64,000 nt of DNA, from assembly GCF_001708935.1 (NCBI RefSeq), contig NZ_MASI01000001.1, positions 558,001-622,000 on the forward strand, given 5' to 3'. How positions within the stretch are numbered: the first letter of the stretch is position 1; each line of letters begins with the position of its first letter. Below are positions 42,479 to 50,406 of the stretch, piece by piece. This stretch comes from Methyloligella halotolerans. GTDB taxonomy: Bacteria; Pseudomonadota; Alphaproteobacteria; Rhizobiales; Methyloligellaceae. The notes beneath the pieces are model-generated. The model made no database searches. It was not told the DNA's origin and saw nothing but the letters and a program-made list of their open reading frames with translations. Both the position numbers and the translations under genes were made by a program.

Positions 42479-43586
42479 CGGCGCATGCATTCTGGTTGCG
42501 GCGGTCTCGGCGCGAAGCCTGGCCGCCGCGGTCAGGCGTGCGGGGATGATCCCGCTGACGGTCGATTTCTTCGCCGATCGCGACACCTGCGAAATGGCCG
42601 AAGCGAGCCTCACCTTCGATGGGGCGATGAAGGCGGGCATCGCGCAGGACGATCTTCTCGACAAGCTGGAGCGGCTTTCCTCCGACGCCCCTTCCCCGCC
42701 AATTGGCCTCCTCTACGGGTCCGGTTTCGAAGCGAATCCGGGCATGCTCGACGCGGTCGCGGCGCGCTGGCCCGTGCTGGGCAACAGCTCCGACATAATT
42801 GCTGGGGTGAAGGATCCGGTGCGGTTCTTCGAGACGCTTCGTCGCCTGGAGATTCCGCATCCTGAAACACGCGCCACGCCCCCTCCGATGCTGGAAGGCT
42901 GGCTTGGGAAGCGTATCGGTGGATCCGGCGGCAGCCATGTCGGCCCTGCCCCCGCCACCCATTCCGACGGCACCTACTATCAGCGACAGGTGGAAGGTGT
43001 ACCCGTCTCCCTGCTCTTCGTGGCCAATGGGCGCGAGATCACGCCGCTAGGGTTCAGCGCCCAATGGCCGAGCCCGAGTCCGCGATCGCCTTGGCGCTAC
43101 GGCGGCGCGGTGAGGCCCGCCGGCCTCGGCGCGGCGCTTGAAGAACGGATGGCCTCATGGGTCGCGGCACTGGCCAGGGCTTTCGGCCTGATAGGGCTCG
43201 GGAGCGCCGATTTCCTCGTACAAGGCGACGAGGCCTGGCTCCTGGAGATCAATCCGCGGCCGGGCGCAACCCTCGAGATCTTCGACGATCCGGGCAATCC
43301 GCTCATTTCATTTCACCTTGACGCGGTGACTGAGCGAAAGCTACCCAGCCTGCGAGGGATGCGCGATGCGGCCGCGAGCGCGGTCGTGTTTGCCGAACAT
43401 GGGGTGACTATTCCGCACAGCTTCGACTGGCCGGAGTGGGCTTCCGATATACCGAAGCCGGGCGAGCATATCGCGCGGAACGGGCCCATCTGCACCGTGA
43501 TGGCCCGGGAGAAGACGACGGACCGGGCGCGGCAGCTAGCCGAGACGCGGGTTCGGGACATCTTGGCCGCAGTCAGCGGCTCATAG
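42456..43586 (+). CDS. ATP-grasp protein of the H4MPT/methylofuran cluster
   Basis: A 376-residue ATP-grasp enzyme resembling the carboligase-like COG2232 class of archaea and methylotrophs. It begins at a TTG inside the mtdB end, then CILVAAVSARSLAAAVRRAG. The ATP-grasp core has GKRIGGSGGSHVG (phosphate loop), YYQRQVEGVPVSLLFVANG, and the metal-binding QGDEAWLLEINPRPGATLEI. Such enzymes form amide bonds from acyl-phosphates. A glutamate or amine ligation in methanopterin or methylofuran synthesis is likely, but the exact step is not assigned. It is translationally coupled to mtdB and followed 9 bases later by mch. Confidence 0.82.
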   Translation: MPRPSRRSGACILVAAVSARSLAAAVRRAGMIPLTVDFFADRDTCEMAEASLTFDGAMKAGIAQDDLLDKLERLSSDAPSPPIGLLYGSGFEANPGMLDAVAARWPVLGNSSDIIAGVKDPVRFFETLRRLEIPHPETRATPPPMLEGWLGKRIGGSGGSHVGPAPATHSDGTYYQRQVEGVPVSLLFVANGREITPLGFSAQWPSPSPRSPWRYGGAVRPAGLGAALEERMASWVAALARAFGLIGLGSADFLVQGDEAWLLEINPRPGATLEIFDDPGNPLISFHLDAVTERKLPSLRGMRDAAASAVVFAEHGVTIPHSFDWPEWASDIPKPGEHIARNGPICTVMAREKTTDRARQLAETRVRDILAAVSGS

Positions 43587-43595
43587 GAGGGTTTA

Positions 43596-44576
43596 GTGAG
43601 CGATAAGATCAAGGCGCCGAGCGTCAACAAGACTGTGAAACCCATCGTGGAGAAGATGATCGCGGAAGCGGATCAGCTCCGGATCGCGGTTTCCAAAGGT
43701 GAAGCCGGCGAGACGCTGATCGATTGCGGCGACAAGGTTCCCGGCGGCCTGGAAGCCGGACGGCGCATGGCCGAAGTCTGCCTCGGCGGGCTCGGCACGG
43801 TGAGCCTCGAAGTGGCCGACACGGAGAGCCCCTTTGCCTTCAACGTCACGGTGCATTCCAGCCAGCCGGTGATCGCCTGTCTCGGCTCCCAATACGCGGG
43901 CTGGAGCCTGTCGGCCAAGAAGGACGACGGCAAGACGTATTACGTGCTGGGCTCGGGGCCCGGCCGCGCGCTCGGATCTTCCGAGCCGCTGTTCAAGGAA
44001 CTCGGATACCGCGACACGGCCGACGAAGGATTCTTCGTGCTCGAGGCCGACGCCCCGCCGCCGGCCTCGCTGGTCAAGGAAGTGGCCGAAGCCTGCAAGG
44101 TGAAGCCGGAGAACCTCACCTTCCTCTATGCGCCCACCAGCAGCATCGCGGGCATGGTCCAGATCATCGGCCGCAGCCTTGAGGTGGCCCTGCACAAGGC
44201 CCACGAGCTGCATTTCCCGCTGGAGAATATCGTCGACGGCATCGCTTCGGCGCCGCTTGCGCCCCCCGCTCCGGACTTCGTCCAGGCCATGGGCCGCACC
44301 AATGACGCCATCATCTATGGCGGCCGGGTGCAGCTCTATGTGAACGGTGACGAGAAGGCCGCCGAAGAGCTGGCCGAGAAGCTGCCGAGCTCGGCGTCGA
44401 AGGATTACGGCCAGCCCTTCGCCGAGATTTTCTCCGCCGTGAAGGGCGATTTCTACGCCATCGACAAGATGCTGTTCAGCCCTGCTCAGGCAATGGTCAG
44501 CGCGCTGGAGAGCGGCAAGAGCTTCCAGGCCGGCGGCATCGACAACGTGCTTCTGAACCGCTGCTTCTACAAATAG
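43596..44576 (+). CDS. mch: Methenyltetrahydromethanopterin cyclohydrolase
   Basis: Hydrolyses methenyl-H4MPT to formyl-H4MPT, feeding Fhc. The 326-residue protein begins at GTG behind TAGGAGG and shows VSKGEAGETLIDCGDKVPGG, NVTVHSSQPVIACLGSQYAG, YYVLGSGPGRALGSSEPLFK, and FLYAPTSSIAGMVQIIGRSL, all typical of Mch. The length matches. Between two ATP-grasp genes in the plus-strand run mtdB to fae. Confidence 0.95.
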   Translation: MSDKIKAPSVNKTVKPIVEKMIAEADQLRIAVSKGEAGETLIDCGDKVPGGLEAGRRMAEVCLGGLGTVSLEVADTESPFAFNVTVHSSQPVIACLGSQYAGWSLSAKKDDGKTYYVLGSGPGRALGSSEPLFKELGYRDTADEGFFVLEADAPPPASLVKEVAEACKVKPENLTFLYAPTSSIAGMVQIIGRSLEVALHKAHELHFPLENIVDGIASAPLAPPAPDFVQAMGRTNDAIIYGGRVQLYVNGDEKAAEELAEKLPSSASKDYGQPFAEIFSAVKGDFYAIDKMLFSPAQAMVSALESGKSFQAGGIDNVLLNRCFYK

Positions 44577-44601
44577 CGCAGGGCGCCATACAGGCACTCA
44601 C

Positions 44602-45582
44602 ATGGCAGATATCACGCCTCTCGCTTCCGGCTCCAACGATCGCCCCGTGGTCCAGCCGCGCCAGGATGCGCCGATCCTCCTGTTCGGAGACGGCAGGGAC
44701 TGGCACGGCAAGAGCCTCGGCCGCGCGTTCAAGGCGCGGGGCATTTCGCCGATCACCGTGCCGCTCGGGGCATGTGGCTTCGACACGACGAAGTCCCACG
44801 GACTCGCCATTCCGGGCCTCGGCGACGAGCTGCCCGCGGCCGCCTTCGTGCGCTTCGTGCCTGGCGGCAGCTTCGAGCAGGTGACCATGTATCTCGGGGT
44901 GCTTCACGCCTTGCGGGATTCGGGCGTCATGGTGTGGAACGACGCGCGCACAATCGAAGCGTGCGTCGACAAGTCGACCACCAGCTTCCGCCTGGCGAAG
45001 GCGGGACTGCGCACGCCGCGCAGCTGGACCACAGTCCATCGCGACGAGGCGATCGAGATCGTGAGACGCCTTAGGGCCGAAGGTCTGAAGGCGGTGCAGA
45101 AGCCTCTCTTCGGCGCTCAGGGAAACGGTCTGGTGCTGGTCGAAACGCCGGACGACCTGGCGCCCGACGAAGAGGTCAACGGCACCTACTATCTGCAGGA
45201 GTTCATTCCCCCTGCCCTGGACGAGCAGTTTCAGGACTGGCGCATCTTCGTGTGCCGGGGCCGTGTGGTCGCGGCGATGCTGCGCCATGGGGTGAGCTGG
45301 ATCACCAATATCAAGCAAGGGGCCCGGGCGAAGGCTGCGATCCCGTCGCAAGACCTGAGCGATATGGCACTAAAAGCGGCGGCGTGCGTTGGTGCCGATT
45401 ACGCCGGCGTCGACGTGATCCAGTCCCGGGACGGCGGCTTCCTTGTCTTGGAGGTGAACAGCATGCCCGCATGGAACGGACTGCAGAAGGTTACGAAGTT
45501 CGGCATCACCGAGCACGTGGTGGATGCCTTCCTCGATGCCGCCTTTGCTCACGGAAGAGCGGCAGAACGAGGCGAGGCGTGA
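44602..45582 (+). CDS. RimK-family ATP-grasp ligase of the H4MPT cluster
   Basis: A 326-residue alpha-L-glutamate-ligase-like ATP-grasp protein. It has a RimK-type N-terminal domain (APILLFGDGRDWHGKSLGRA) and ATP-grasp motifs GLKAVQKPLFGAQGNGLVLV, YYLQEFIPPALDEQFQDWRI and GFLVLEVNSMPAWNGLQKVT. Archaeal MptN of this family adds glutamate to tetrahydrosarcinapterin, so ligation of glutamate to the H4MPT or methylofuran side chain is a good guess. Its stop overlaps the next start (GTGA), so the two are coupled. Confidence 0.85.
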   Translation: MADITPLASGSNDRPVVQPRQDAPILLFGDGRDWHGKSLGRAFKARGISPITVPLGACGFDTTKSHGLAIPGLGDELPAAAFVRFVPGGSFEQVTMYLGVLHALRDSGVMVWNDARTIEACVDKSTTSFRLAKAGLRTPRSWTTVHRDEAIEIVRRLRAEGLKAVQKPLFGAQGNGLVLVETPDDLAPDEEVNGTYYLQEFIPPALDEQFQDWRIFVCRGRVVAAMLRHGVSWITNIKQGARAKAAIPSQDLSDMALKAAACVGADYAGVDVIQSRDGGFLVLEVNSMPAWNGLQKVTKFGITEHVVDAFLDAAFAHGRAAERGEA

Positions 45583-46439
45583 GCGACGACCTGGCCGACG
45601 ATGTGGTCGCCAAGGCATATATCGAGGCCTGCCTGGCCGAGCTCGATGCCCTGAAGCCCGGCAATGTGCATCGCTATGCCGGCGATCCGCGGCACTTCGT
45701 CGAGGATTTCGAAAAGAGCGCTGAGGCGTCCGCACCCTACCTCGCCAATTCAGAGCTGAAAGTCGGCGAGCGGATCCGCGGCGCGGCGGAAGCCACGGCA
45801 GAGGCCTGCGGCACCAACACCAATCTCGGCATCATCCTGCTCTCCGCCCCCCTGGCGGCGGCCGCCCAGCGGAGCGCGAAGAAGGATCTCCAGCACCGCC
45901 TGGCCAGAACCCTGATGAAGCTCGATAAGCACGACGCCCGGGAAGCGTATGCCGGAATTCGCGCCGCGAACGCGGGCGGGCTCGGCGAGGTGCCGGAGCA
46001 TGACGTGGCTGACCAGCCCTCAACGACTTTCCTCGAGGCGATGTCCGCGGCCCAGAGCCGCGATCGGATTGCCTGGAACTACACCCATGATTTCGCTGAC
46101 ATATTCGAGATAGGCCTCCCCACTCTTGCCCAAGCGATGGAGCGTTGGGGGGCGTCCAACTGGGCGCTGGCAGCGGTCTATATGACGTTTCTCGCCGCCG
46201 AGCCGGACAGCCTCATCGCCCGCAAGCACGGAATGGAGGCGGCCAGTGGCGTGCGCGAGGAAGCAGGCGAATTCGCAGAAAAAATTTCCGCGTCGGACGA
46301 CCCGGAAAAACTCGAATCGGACCTTCTCTGTTTCGACCGGTCACTCAAAAAACGCGCGCTGAATCCGGGCACTACGGCGGATCTGACGGTTGCGACATTA
46401 TTCGCCGACCGATTGCAAAGACTCGAATCCGCTCAATAA
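45579..46439 (+). CDS. Triphosphoribosyl-dephospho-CoA synthase-like (CitG-like) protein
   Basis: A 286-residue all-helical protein starting at GTG. It has CitG/MdcB features: AYIEACLAELDALKPGNVHR (LKPGNVH motif), AAEATAEACGTNTNLGIILL (CGTNTNLG), and NPGTTADLTVATLFADRLQR near the end. In CitG these regions handle an ATP-derived ribosyl transfer; methylotrophs and methanogens carry a dedicated paralogue in the C1 cluster, so a ribosyl-transfer step in cofactor synthesis is plausible but unproven. Last gene before fae, separated from it by 189 bases. Confidence 0.82.
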   Translation: MSDDLADDVVAKAYIEACLAELDALKPGNVHRYAGDPRHFVEDFEKSAEASAPYLANSELKVGERIRGAAEATAEACGTNTNLGIILLSAPLAAAAQRSAKKDLQHRLARTLMKLDKHDAREAYAGIRAANAGGLGEVPEHDVADQPSTTFLEAMSAAQSRDRIAWNYTHDFADIFEIGLPTLAQAMERWGASNWALAAVYMTFLAAEPDSLIARKHGMEAASGVREEAGEFAEKISASDDPEKLESDLLCFDRSLKKRALNPGTTADLTVATLFADRLQRLESAQ

Positions 46440-46502
46440 AAGGCCTTATTCTGCCGATAATCGACTTGCTCCTGACATCGACGCCTGCTTATGTTGCCCC
46501 CG

Positions 46503-46521
46503 CAACTCTGGACAGGAGTTG
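46503..46521. promoter_or_regulatory. Inverted repeat upstream of fae
   Basis: CAACTC and GAGTTG, perfect 6-bp arms around TGGACAG, 108 bases before the fae start. A possible -35/-10 pair (TTGCTC and TATGTT, 18 bases apart) lies directly upstream, so the repeat falls near the predicted transcription start. It could be an operator or a leader hairpin; no factor is known. Confidence 0.35.
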
Positions 46522-46628
46522 TGAACGACGAGCGTTTGAGGCATAGCGCTCTCGTCGGTCGGTCCGGGTGCTTCGAGCGCGGGCGCGATCTCATTTTCAT
46601 TTCTCTGAATTTAGGGAGGGCTTAGTTC

Positions 46629-47138
46629 ATGGCCAAAATTACCAATGTACGCGTCGGCGAATCGCTCGTGGGCGACGGCAACGAAGTTGCTCATATCGAT
46701 CTTCTCATGGGCCCGCGTGGCTCGGCCGTCGAGACCGCTTTCTGCAACGCGCTGACCAACAACAAGGACGGCTTCACCACGCTTCTGGCGGTGGTTGCTC
46801 CGAACCTTCTCTGCAAGCCGAACACCATGCTGTTCAACAAGGTCACCATCAAGGACGCCCGTCAGGCGACCCAGATGTTCGGCCCGGCTCAGTATGGCGT
46901 TGCCAAGGCTGTTGCTGACTGCGTCGCCGAGGGCATCATCCCGGCTGACGAGGCTGACGATCTCTACATCTGCGTCGGCGTCTTCATCCATTGGGAAGCC
47001 AAGGACGACAAGAAGATCCAGGACTACAACTACCAGGCGACCAAGGAGTCCATCCAGCGCGCCGTCAAGGGCGAGCCCACGGCTGCCGAAGTTACCGCTC
47101 AGAAGGACACTGCGTCTCACCCGTTCGCAGCTGGCTGA
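46629..47138 (+). CDS. fae: Formaldehyde-activating enzyme
   Basis: Condenses formaldehyde with H4MPT to methylene-H4MPT, the entry point of the pathway. The 169-residue protein has the catalytic His22 in [17 protein letters not shown] (equivalent to the known active-site His of Fae), then [20 protein letters not shown] and [26 protein letters not shown] precedes the ATG. The separate leader region of nearly 190 bases suggests its own strong promoter, as expected for an abundant enzyme. Confidence 0.97.
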   Translation: MAKITNVRVGESLVGDGNEVAHIDLLMGPRGSAVETAFCNALTNNKDGFTTLLAVVAPNLLCKPNTMLFNKVTIKDARQATQMFGPAQYGVAKAVADCVAEGIIPADEADDLYICVGVFIHWEAKDDKKIQDYNYQATKESIQRAVKGEPTAAEVTAQKDTASHPFAAG

Positions 47139-47235
47139 AAAAGCGAGCCCCCCGGTCGGGGCGAATCCGGCAATTCACCGGGCCCGATACGGCGGTGGTT
47201 AAGTAAGCTGGGTTTTTAAGTAACGGCACGGCGCT

Positions 47236-47982
47236 CTAGGGCGTCGTGTTAGAGGCCGATAATCGCCGTCTTCTCCGGAAGGCGGCGATTTCTTTTTGGG
47301 TTAGAGCCCCACGGTGAAGCGCTGTCGCCACGAGGGCGCCGCTGGCCCCTGCCCCCGCCGCGACGTCGAGGTCCTCGACCCCGCGAATGCCGCCCGCGGC
47401 ATAGAGTGCTGTGCCGGCGCGGGCCTGATTTCCGATCTCCGCGAGCTTGGCGATATCCGGCCCGGCATTGGACCCGACGGCGCCCAGGGTCATGACGATG
47501 ATGCGGGATGGCCAAAGCTTTGCGTCGGCCAACAGCATCTCGGGGCCGCGGAAGCCGGCTTGGTCGAAATCGAGAGACAGAACCACATCGTCGCCGGCCG
47601 CAGCGCAGATGGAAGCCCACTGGGCAAGATCGCCAAGGCTCTCCGAGCCGATGATGGGGGTGAGGCCTTCCTCGAGGCAAAGCCGCACGGGCTCGGCTCC
47701 CGTCAGGCCCGCATCCACCCAAACTTGCGTATCGGGCAGAGCCGCCTTGATGCGGCGGCAGAGAGAGAGATGATCGCCCGTCCGCTCGATAGCATCGAGA
47801 TCGGCGATATAAAGCTCCCCCGCATCGGCCCGATCGACCAGGGCGCTCGCCAACGCGACAGGATCGTCCGCGCTCCCCAGGGGCGTCTGGATCGGCCGAT
47901 AGGTTTCCCGGGCACCGGCTTTGCCGTGCACCACCTGACCGTCCATGAGGTCGAGTACGGGGATAACGGAGAAATCTCTCAT
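47236..47982 (-). CDS. HisA-like protein of the H4MPT/methylofuran cluster
   Basis: A 248-residue TIM-barrel protein related to phosphoribosyl isomerase HisA (the COG1411 group, known in methylotrophs as orf17). It starts MRDFSVIPVLDLMDGQVVHG and has GELYIADLDAIERTGDHLSL, VWVDAGLTGAEPVRLCLEEG and ALYAAGGIRGVEDLDVAAGA. True HisA belongs with other his genes, which are absent here. Mutants of such genes in Methylobacterium are reported to affect H4MPT-linked growth; the reaction is not known to me. Convergent with fae and divergent from the mfnF-like gene. Confidence 0.82.
   Translation of the reverse strand: MRDFSVIPVLDLMDGQVVHGKAGARETYRPIQTPLGSADDPVALASALVDRADAGELYIADLDAIERTGDHLSLCRRIKAALPDTQVWVDAGLTGAEPVRLCLEEGLTPIIGSESLGDLAQWASICAAAGDDVVLSLDFDQAGFRGPEMLLADAKLWPSRIIVMTLGAVGSNAGPDIAKLAEIGNQARAGTALYAAGGIRGVEDLDVAAGAGASGALVATALHRGALTQKEIAAFRRRRRLSASNTTP
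47261..47297 (+). terminator. Probable terminator of fae inside the end of the convergent gene
   Basis: AATCGCCG pairs with CGGCGATT around 14 bases, followed by TCTTTTT. The hairpin lies 120 bases after the fae stop and within the 3' coding end of the HisA-like gene on the other strand. Confidence 0.5.
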
Positions 47983-48045
47983 CCCATTCAGGTAGCGTCT
48001 GCCGGGCCGCTTGAATAGCGGCGTGGTATCGCGGAAGAGAAGTCC

Positions 48046-49110
48046 ATGGACAAAGTCATCGGTTGGGATCTCGGCGGCGCGAACCTCAAGCTGGCCGTCG
48101 TCGAAGAGGGAGCGCTCGCGCGGGCGGTCCAGATTCCCTGCCCAATCTTGCCGGATCGCTCGAAGTTCGATCAGGCGGTTACGGCTGCCTTGGAGGCCGT
48201 TCCCGAATCGGCCGGGGCGGATCTGCACGCTGTCACGATGACCGGCGAACTCTCCGACGTGTTCGAGAGCCGCCGCGAGGGCGTCGCCTATCTCATCGCC
48301 CTCATGGAGCGGACGGCCGCGAAGACGCCGTTGACGCTCTGGGCGGGGGAAAAGGGGCTTCTCGCACCGGAGAGCGCAAAGCGAGAGGACCAGGCCGTGG
48401 CCTCGGCAAACTGGCTCGCCACCGCCGTTTTGGCAGCGCGGCGGGAGGAGACCGGGCTTCTGGTGGATATCGGCACGACGACGACGGACCTGATTCCATT
48501 TCGGGACGGCATTCCCCGCATGCGTGGAAAGACGGATGCGGCGCGGCTCACGGAGGGCGAGCTGATCTATTCCGGCGTGGTGCGCACCCCGGTGATGGCG
48601 CTCGCCCAACGGGCCCCATTTCAGGGACGGATGCAGGGCGTGACGGCGGAGAAATTCGCGACCCTGGCCGACATCTACCGGCTGACCGGTGAGCTGCCCG
48701 CAGATGCCGATCCCTACCCGACCGCAGATGGCCGCGACAAAAGCCTAGAGGCGAGCGCTGCCCGGCTGGCGCGAATGCTGGGCCGGGACGCGGACGACGC
48801 TCCCATGGCCGATTGGCTAACCCTGTCGCGATGGTTCGCAGACCGTCATCGGGAGCAGATCGTCCGGGAAGCGGAGGCCGTGATCGCACGCGAAGCCCTG
48901 GCGCCGGATGCGCCTGTGGTCGGCGCGGGTTGCGGGCGTTTCCTGGGCGAAGCGCTCGCGCGGATGCTCGACCGGCCCTATCGGGATTTCGGCCTCTCCA
49001 TCGGCGCAGCGGAGCCGCTTCGGGACGCTGCCGCCGTCTGCGCACCGGCAGTTTCGGTGGCGCTCCTGGCTGCAACCGATCAGGAAGGCTCCGCGTTGTC
49101 TTTCCGGTAG
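48046..49110 (+). CDS. MfnF-like hydantoinase-A-fold protein (methylofuran biosynthesis)
   Basis: A 354-residue ASKHA-fold protein: VIGWDLGGANLKLAVVEEG (phosphate-1 motif), TMTGELSDVFESRREGVAYL, LLVDIGTTTTDLIPFRDGIP (phosphate-2 motif), and VVGAGCGRFLGEALARML. It matches the COG1548 group that includes archaeal MfnF, which couples tyramine-glutamate with the aminomethylfuran phosphate to form the methanofuran core. The methylotroph homologue is assumed to do the equivalent in methylofuran synthesis. Divergent from the HisA-like gene; two small secreted protein genes follow. Confidence 0.85.
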   Translation: MDKVIGWDLGGANLKLAVVEEGALARAVQIPCPILPDRSKFDQAVTAALEAVPESAGADLHAVTMTGELSDVFESRREGVAYLIALMERTAAKTPLTLWAGEKGLLAPESAKREDQAVASANWLATAVLAARREETGLLVDIGTTTTDLIPFRDGIPRMRGKTDAARLTEGELIYSGVVRTPVMALAQRAPFQGRMQGVTAEKFATLADIYRLTGELPADADPYPTADGRDKSLEASAARLARMLGRDADDAPMADWLTLSRWFADRHREQIVREAEAVIAREALAPDAPVVGAGCGRFLGEALARMLDRPYRDFGLSIGAAEPLRDAAAVCAPAVSVALLAATDQEGSALSFR

Positions 49111-49133
49111 GAAACAGCCATTTGGAGCTAGAA

Positions 49134-49487
49134 ATGCGTAATTATTTCATTGCCCTCGGCCTCGCCGCCGGCACCGCTGCGCTTGCTGCAGGCGGCCCGG
49201 CCCATGCCACGCCTGGCCAGTCCGCGACATCGGCGCATGCCGCCAGCGCGTCGGCCGTTCAGCAGGTCGATTTCGTCGATCGGGCGGAACGGCGCCTCCG
49301 CCGCAACGGCTACACGGTGATTCCGCCGGCGCCTCCCGGGACGGCTCCGGTCATCGTCGGCACGGGACCCGCCGTGGCGGTGCCGCCTGGCGCAGCCGTG
49401 GTCCCGGTCCGTCCGACGACCTGCGGCGAGTATCACTACTGGAACGGCATCGCTTGTGTAGACGCGCGATACGAAGAGACGCCGTAG
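49134..49487 (+). CDS. Small secreted protein with WNG-Cys motif (1)
   Basis: A 117-residue protein with GGAGC before the ATG. It has a signal peptide (MRNYFIALGLAAGTAALAAG, cleavage near AHA), an Ala/Ser-rich part, an Arg-rich helix (RAERRLRRNGYTVI), a Pro/Val-rich stretch, and a C-terminal two-cysteine motif TCGEYHYWNGIACVDARYEE. The motif (C-x6/7-WNG-x2-CV) also closes the next gene, so the two are probably divergent tandem copies. Both cysteines could form a disulfide in the periplasm. It lies 23 bases after the mfnF-like gene. Function unknown. Confidence 0.7.
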   Translation: MRNYFIALGLAAGTAALAAGGPAHATPGQSATSAHAASASAVQQVDFVDRAERRLRRNGYTVIPPAPPGTAPVIVGTGPAVAVPPGAAVVPVRPTTCGEYHYWNGIACVDARYEETP

Positions 49488-49491
49488 ACAG

Positions 49492-49788
49492 ATGATGCAG
49501 GAGAGGTCTTTCGGCTGCCGGCTCGCGTCGCTTCTCATTGCCGCGGGCGTGATAATGGCAGTTGCGGGGCCTCTCCTGACTTCCACAAGTGCAGTCCTTG
49601 CTGCGCCAGCCTTGCCGCAGCCGCCGTTGGTGCTGCCGTCCGGCGAGGTCGTGCTCGCGAAGAGCGTTCGTCCCCCTCCCCGTACGTTTTTCCGCATTCC
49701 CGGCAAGCATCACCGGAAGCGGCCGCAGACATGCCCGGAGGGCGCGGTCTGGAATGGGAAGGTCTGCGTGAAGGTGAAGCGGCGCTAG
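49492..49788 (+). CDS. Small secreted protein with WNG-Cys motif (2)
   Basis: A 98-residue protein: a signal peptide (LASLLIAAGVIMAVAGPLL, then AVLAAPALPQ), a Pro-rich segment, a basic stretch (FFRIPGKHHRKRPQ), and the C-terminal TCPEGAVWNGKVCVKVKRR. It starts four bases after the preceding gene, so the two are co-transcribed. The C-terminal C-PEGAVWNG-xx-CV element is shared with the upstream protein. Similar short periplasmic proteins are scattered in Hyphomicrobiales; no activity is known. Confidence 0.65.
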   Translation: MMQERSFGCRLASLLIAAGVIMAVAGPLLTSTSAVLAAPALPQPPLVLPSGEVVLAKSVRPPPRTFFRIPGKHHRKRPQTCPEGAVWNGKVCVKVKRR

Positions 49789-49822
49789 GCCCGTAGGCCT
49801 CACCGCGCTGGGCTGATCCGCC

Positions 49823-50392
49823 CTATTGGGCCGCGTCCTTATAGAACGCATCGATCTTGGCCATCAGCATATCCCAGGCTTCCTGCTCGCGCGGGCCGGC
49901 GGTCTTCTCGATGGCGATGGTGAGATAGCCGATCTCCTGCTCGACCTTCTCCCGTGGCAGCATCTTCAGACGGCTCGCCAGGATGGCCGCTTCCAGCACG
50001 GCACTTTTCGCCCGGTTCATACCGCCGAAGGGTGCGTGGTTGACGGTCTTCACGACGCGGCAGGAAAAGCGCGGGCGCAGCTCATCTTCCGAGATGCTCT
50101 CCACAGCAAGCTCGGCATGGGCCAGGGTCTCGGCGAGACGGGCCCCGGGCACGGCTTCCGCGGGCACCGTGGGCCATTCCTTCCTTCCCGTGAGGCAGCC
50201 GGCGAAGACGAGCACGTCGTCGGTGAAATTGGCGACGGCATGGGGGTTCTCGCGCAAATTCTCCAGGGTCGTGGAGGGATGAAACGGCGCGATGATCCAG
50301 TTGTCGTCATCGGCAATGATGCCGAGCGGGGCGACGTGGACCTCTCCCCCGCCGCTCATTGTCGTGACGATGCATTCGCGGATCATCGGCAT
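49823..50392 (-). CDS. DUF447 family protein of the H4MPT/methylofuran cluster
   Basis: A 189-residue protein with a split-barrel flavin-binding appearance: IRECIVTTMSGGGEVHVAPL, PFHPSTTLENLRENPHAVAN, AHAELAVESISEDELRPRFS, then VNHAPFGGMNRAKSAVLEAA. This is DUF447 (COG2457), restricted mostly to methanogens and H4MPT-using methylotrophs. That distribution suggests a role in cofactor synthesis, but no reaction is known to me. It is the last gene of the minus-strand cofactor run, 14 bases after the DHPS-like gene. Confidence 0.82.
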   Translation of the reverse strand: MPMIRECIVTTMSGGGEVHVAPLGIIADDDNWIIAPFHPSTTLENLRENPHAVANFTDDVLVFAGCLTGRKEWPTVPAEAVPGARLAETLAHAELAVESISEDELRPRFSCRVVKTVNHAPFGGMNRAKSAVLEAAILASRLKMLPREKVEQEIGYLTIAIEKTAGPREQEAWDMLMAKIDAFYKDAAQ

Positions 50393-50406
50393 GGCGCGCG
50401 CGGACC

